Assembly (NCBI RefSeq): GCF_008274625.1
Contig: NZ_VTRU01000005.1
Coordinates: 186,001 to 250,000, forward strand
From: Chryseobacterium panacisoli
GTDB taxonomy: Bacteria; Bacteroidota; Bacteroidia; Flavobacteriales; Weeksellaceae
DNA length: 64,000 nt
Reading direction: 5' to 3'
Shown: positions 60,753 to 64,000 of the stretch, piece by piece
How positions within the stretch are numbered: the stretch's first letter is position 1
Layout of the letters: each line of letters starts with the position of its first letter
The notes under the pieces: generated by a model
Told to the model about the DNA's origin: nothing
What the model saw: only the letters and a program-made list of their open reading frames with translations
The model's database searches: none
Translations under genes and position numbers: made by a program

Positions 60753-61520
60753 TTATTCTTCAATCCATTTTCTGAAAGCAGATGTGTTACTCTGGCTTGT
60801 TATAAGGTGGGCTTGCTTTCCTTTTATCCGGATAGACAGTGTATTTTTGTTGTAACGCTCTATCCTTTCAATATGTATTTTCTGAACGACTTCACTTCGG
60901 TTAATTCTGAAAAAATCCGAAGGACTAAGCTGGTTTTCAATTTCTTTTAGCGTAGATTCACTAAGCAAATGTTTTTTTCCTGCAGCATCAAAAGCAAAGA
61001 CAATTCCCTCTTCTGCTTCAAAGAAAGTGATATCCTCAGTATTTAGAAAATAAATTCCCTGGTGTGAGGAAATCGTAAATCTTTTTTTATATTTTTTCTC
61101 TATCTGACTGCTATTGAGCATTTGCTGAAGCTTTATCAGGACATCATTTTGTTCTGATGCGGAGGTTTTCAATACAAGAAATTTATCCCATGCTTTTTGG
61201 AAACGTTGCAGTGAAAATGGCTTTAAAAGATATTCTATACCGTTGCTTTCAAAGGCATTCATCCAATACTGATCATAAGCTGTAGTGAAAATTACCGGGC
61301 TGGAAATACTTACCTGATTGTATATTTCAAAGGCATTTCCATCCAATAGCTCTATATCAGAAAAGATCAAATCTACTCTTGATTTTTTTAAAAAAGTAAC
61401 GGCTTCTTCTACGGTAGCAATCTCCGCAAGGATCTCAACCGGTTCTTTTAATTCGCTGATAAAACGTTTTAACTTGTTTCTGGCGGGAATTTCGTCTTCG
61501 ATAATTATAACTTTTATCAT
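60753..61520 (-). CDS. LytTR-type response regulator
   Basis: A 255-residue two-component regulator: receiver domain (about 1-120) with E9-D10 acidic pocket and phospho-acceptor D55 in LIFSDIELLDG, and a LytTR DNA-binding domain at about 150-250 (RFTISSHQGIYFLNTEDITFFEAEEGIVF; DFFRINRSEVVQKIHIERIERY). It is paired with the upstream kinase, 4 bases away, and probably works with it. The target genes are unknown. Confidence 0.93.
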   Translation of the reverse strand: MIKVIIIEDEIPARNKLKRFISELKEPVEILAEIATVEEAVTFLKKSRVDLIFSDIELLDGNAFEIYNQVSISSPVIFTTAYDQYWMNAFESNGIEYLLKPFSLQRFQKAWDKFLVLKTSASEQNDVLIKLQQMLNSSQIEKKYKKRFTISSHQGIYFLNTEDITFFEAEEGIVFAFDAAGKKHLLSESTLKEIENQLSPSDFFRINRSEVVQKIHIERIERYNKNTLSIRIKGKQAHLITSQSNTSAFRKWIEE

Positions 61521-61524
61521 TTTT

Positions 61525-62547
61525 TTATACTGGAATTATAGGAAGTGTTACTGCAAATCCGGTTTCTGTTTTAAAAATTTCCACCTGTCGGTCGGTTAAT
61601 AACGCATATTGTTCTTTAAGATTATTCAACGCTCTTCCTGAAGTTTTTTTACTGTTACGCTTGGGTATGCTATTATTTGAAACGGTTATTGCCTGATCCA
61701 GATTTATTGTGACCAAAACCGGATTTGTAAGGCTTCCAAGATTATGCTGTACTGCATTTTCCAGCAGCAGCTGTAATGAAAGCGGAATAATCTTTCCTTG
61801 TGATTTTATATGATTTATTTGTAATGAGTAGGCTTTTCCGTATTTGTATTGTATCAGATTAAAATATTTCTCTGCAAAAGCAAGCTCTTCTTCCACTGCT
61901 ACTAATTTTTTATCGGAAACCTCTAAAACATAGCGGTATATCTCTGCGAATTCATTGAGAAAGTCTGAAGCGGCTCGTTTATCTTCTTCTATAAGCTGAT
62001 CCAGAATATTGAGATTATTGAACAAAAAATGAGGATTAAGCTGGGCTTTCAGCTGATTGATCTTACTTTCAGACAATGCATGATCATAAAGAGCCAGCTG
62101 TTTCTGATAATCTGTATTCTTCTTGTAGTAACGGTATGCCAGAAAAAAACTTCCATAAATAAAACCCCCGATCAAATCTGAAAAAGTAGAAAGAATAACA
62201 ACTTCCTGATTAAAATTCTTTTCAATCTTCCCAAAAGCAAAGGCAATCAAAAAACCTATTATCTTCATCACCAGAAGGTACGTCAACAGTGACGAACTGA
62301 ATATTTTAAGGATCTCAGCAATACTGAATGTTGACGACTTCTGCCAGTTCTTGATGAAAAAATCAATCACAAAAAACAGGATACACGCGCTAATGAGCGT
62401 TACAACTGCGGCTTCCGGAGTGAAAATATACCAGTCTAAGGTTCTCCTTATCCCTATCCGGGTATGAATAGACTGTACATAAGCGAACAAAAGGATAAAC
62501 AGAAGAAAGTATCTGTTTTGGCTGATCTGTTTTACAATAGCTTTCAT
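61525..62547 (-). CDS. LytS-type membrane sensor histidine kinase
   Basis: A 340-residue kinase with four predicted membrane spans in residues about 12-140, then the His_kinase domain with the diagnostic QLNPHFLFNNLNIL (phospho-acceptor H173) and a degenerate ATP domain (LLLENAVQHNL). There is no large extracellular domain, so the signal is probably sensed in the membrane. It is co-transcribed with the LytTR regulator just downstream. Confidence 0.92.
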   Translation of the reverse strand: MKAIVKQISQNRYFLLFILLFAYVQSIHTRIGIRRTLDWYIFTPEAAVVTLISACILFFVIDFFIKNWQKSSTFSIAEILKIFSSSLLTYLLVMKIIGFLIAFAFGKIEKNFNQEVVILSTFSDLIGGFIYGSFFLAYRYYKKNTDYQKQLALYDHALSESKINQLKAQLNPHFLFNNLNILDQLIEEDKRAASDFLNEFAEIYRYVLEVSDKKLVAVEEELAFAEKYFNLIQYKYGKAYSLQINHIKSQGKIIPLSLQLLLENAVQHNLGSLTNPVLVTINLDQAITVSNNSIPKRNSKKTSGRALNNLKEQYALLTDRQVEIFKTETGFAVTLPIIPV

Positions 62548-62614
62548 TGGCTATGGGTGGTCATTTTTCTGCAAAAATAGCCCTATATTTTTACAGGGCT
62601 GTTTCTTTGTACTA

Positions 62615-63355
62615 TTATTTTTTCTTTTCAGGAAATGATGCGGTAACGTTTCCTTCATCGTCTAAGAAGTCCAGTTTTGCTTCATTATTTTTATCTACAC
62701 AGAATCTGGCCCGTGGCTGGCCTTTACTGTCGAATAAGAATAAGCCGTTATGTTCATCTTTGGTTTTCCCGAGCATCATTCTCGGTGCTCCTCCAATCAG
62801 TCCCTGCTGTTCATACTCTTTGTATTTTTTCTGAGCAGCTTCCGGATCTTTTATCTGGCTCAGTTCTGAAAGTATCTCTCCGGTTTTGATTTGTGATTCT
62901 CTTGTTGGACGGTCATTGAAGTAAAGCCCGCTTGCCACTACTCTTTTATCTCCTTTCTTATAATCCTGAGTCAAAAGCTGCATTACCTGATCACCGTCAT
63001 ACTGATCATAGGTAAGGGATAATCCCGAGCTGTGCCCGTTTTTATTTTTCTGCCCGTCATAAATAAAACCTCCGCATTCTATTCCGTCTTCATTGAAGAA
63101 AAGCATTCCTGAGCGTTTTTTTCTTGTTTTATTGGTAGGACTGCCGTTTATTTTATCTTCCCCATTGGGAAATTTTCCTGCGTTGGTAATGATCATCTTT
63201 ACGGTACCATCTTTTTCAACGATATTGATTCTTTCCACATCAATCTCTGTAAATTTCTCATGCCCGCCTGTTTTGAAGGCTGAAGCGGCTAAAAATACAA
63301 TTCCAATGACTGCTGTAAAAGCAAATGTTCTTAAAAAAATCAATTCTCTGTTCAT
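62615..63355 (-). CDS. Membrane-anchored or secreted hypothetical protein
   Basis: A 246-residue protein with an N-terminal hydrophobic segment (residues about 8-26, FAFTAVIGIVFLAASAF) that may be a signal peptide or anchor. The rest is soluble, with repeated beta-type patterns in which short phrases recur (RINIVEKDGTVKMIITN; MLFFNEDGIECGGFIYD; GLFLFDSKGQPRARFCVD; KLDFLDDEGNVTASF), suggesting a beta-repeat fold. No family recognised. Upstream of the LytS/LytR pair on the same strand. Confidence 0.7.
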   Translation of the reverse strand: MNRELIFLRTFAFTAVIGIVFLAASAFKTGGHEKFTEIDVERINIVEKDGTVKMIITNAGKFPNGEDKINGSPTNKTRKKRSGMLFFNEDGIECGGFIYDGQKNKNGHSSGLSLTYDQYDGDQVMQLLTQDYKKGDKRVVASGLYFNDRPTRESQIKTGEILSELSQIKDPEAAQKKYKEYEQQGLIGGAPRMMLGKTKDEHNGLFLFDSKGQPRARFCVDKNNEAKLDFLDDEGNVTASFPEKKK

Positions 63356-63525
63356 AGTTGATAATGTTAATTGTTTCTGTTTTGATAAGCCAAAGCTATT
63401 CTATCTGCTTCTGCGGTTCAATCAGAAAACAATGAACTCAGGAAATAAAGAAATGAATGGAGGATTTTTACGAATGAATGACACGGTTCATTTTTAAGCG
63501 GCTGCACTTTATTCAATACAATGAG

Positions 63526-63553
63526 AAAATCCGCCAAAAAAGTGACGGATTTT
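63526..63553 (-). terminator. Terminator of the edge gene
   Basis: AAAATCCGCCA pairs with TGACGGATTTT around a 6-base loop, 24 bases past the stop at 63577. Confidence 0.7.
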
Positions 63554-63576
63554 ATAGTATTTGAAGACTGTTGAAA

Positions 63577-64000
63577 TTAATTGGCTGCCGGATCAATAAG
63601 TTCTGTGGTAAGTCCTAAAGATTTCAGCAGATTTTTATGATCAAAAAACAAGGTTGCATAACGTTTTCCTTTCTTAAAAGTCAGTTTTGAACCTCCCGGA
63701 AATTCACTGCCTGCACCGAGTTTCTGCGTTTTAGCATTGTATTTACTGAATTTGGTTTTGCTGTCCTGCAGTGTGCTTTTATTGATAATGAGACCAAATG
63801 GAAGTCCTTCTACCACTACTGGCTTATTGTCTGAGGTGACAAAAAACATTTCATTAACAGCATTATCTTTGCCCAGACTGCAATACAGTTCCAATCCTGT
63901 CTTCATAGGCCATTTCGCATATTTTTCCTCATTGGCATCTTCATAAAATACAGTTTTTATGTTCAGTGCTTTTGATATTTTATCGGGAGTCTGCGGAAAA
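63577..64000 (-). CDS. Hypothetical protein (5' end outside the window)
   Basis: The frame stays open to the right edge, so the N terminus is missing; at least 140 residues are visible. The internal ATG at 63906 is probably not the start because coding-like sequence continues upstream (segments FPQTPDKISK and FYEDANEEKYAKWP). The visible part is lysine-rich with beta-type patterning (LYCSLGKDNAVNEMFFVTSDNKPVVVEGLPFGLIIN). No family recognised. Confidence 0.65.
   Translation of the reverse strand, partial: FPQTPDKISKALNIKTVFYEDANEEKYAKWPMKTGLELYCSLGKDNAVNEMFFVTSDNKPVVVEGLPFGLIINKSTLQDSKTKFSKYNAKTQKLGAGSEFPGGSKLTFKKGKRYATLFFDHKNLLKSLGLTTELIDPAAN

Noticed and set aside
1..64000. CRISPR array, tRNA or rRNA genes, prophage
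   Set aside because: No regularly spaced identical repeats, no tRNA T-arm consensus, no rRNA sequence and no phage structural genes were seen on either strand.

Overview
The window is chromosomal DNA of a low-GC Bacteroidota, most likely a Flavobacteriia of the Chryseobacterium group. That placement is inferred from protein style (GldI, DUF4294, secreted proteins ending their signal peptide in -AQ or -SQ), from TAnnTTTG -7 promoter boxes, from weak ribosome binding sites and from degenerate intergenic repeats. No rRNA, tRNA, CRISPR array, prophage or complete insertion sequence was found.

Layout. 1-4.5 kb: tandem secreted M28 peptidases and small unknown genes. 4.6-12.3 kb: mostly housekeeping (cyclophilin-FKBP fusion lipoprotein, GldI, branched-chain aminotransferase, MnmD, Nudix, DUF4294, M42 peptidase, Rpe). 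12.4-14.4 kb: a three-gene minus-strand unit with a secreted 73-residue peptide ending in a CPAC motif, an MNIO (DUF692) multinuclear iron oxidase and a DUF1772 membrane protein. This looks like a RiPP-type peptide-modification system and is the leading candidate for something new. 14.5-16.4 kb: a frameshifted GH29 fucosidase. 16.5-23.8 kb: Ndk, RsgA, DAHP synthase/chorismate mutase, DnaX with a slippery A-run and stem-loop, TetR and an alpha-oxoamine synthase. The Ndk-RsgA gap holds a possible sigma-54-driven small RNA and an IS-end-like relic.

24-46.7 kb: an accessory, regulator-rich region with AraC, LuxR and Crp/Fnr regulators, a propeller-type sensor kinase with its response regulator, MFS, DoxX and PhzF proteins, a serine hydrolase, an ECF sigma factor with a DGPF/YciI partner, and an aldehyde dehydrogenase with its AraC regulator.

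46.8-60.4 kb: a vitamin B12-linked region. metE (B12-independent methionine synthase) lies behind one cobalamin riboswitch. A second, very similar riboswitch precedes prpB-prpC-prpD (methylcitrate cycle), followed on the same strand by mmsA, an acyl-CoA dehydrogenase, 3-hydroxyisobutyryl-CoA hydrolase, mmsB and an enoyl-CoA hydratase. Together these would take valine-derived isobutyryl-CoA to propionyl-CoA and on to pyruvate plus succinate. The simplest reading is that both B12-independent routes are shut off when cobalamin is present. Degenerate repeats sit in most gaps of the catabolic cluster.

60.7-64 kb: a LytS/LytR-type two-component pair and two unknown proteins, the last cut by the window edge.
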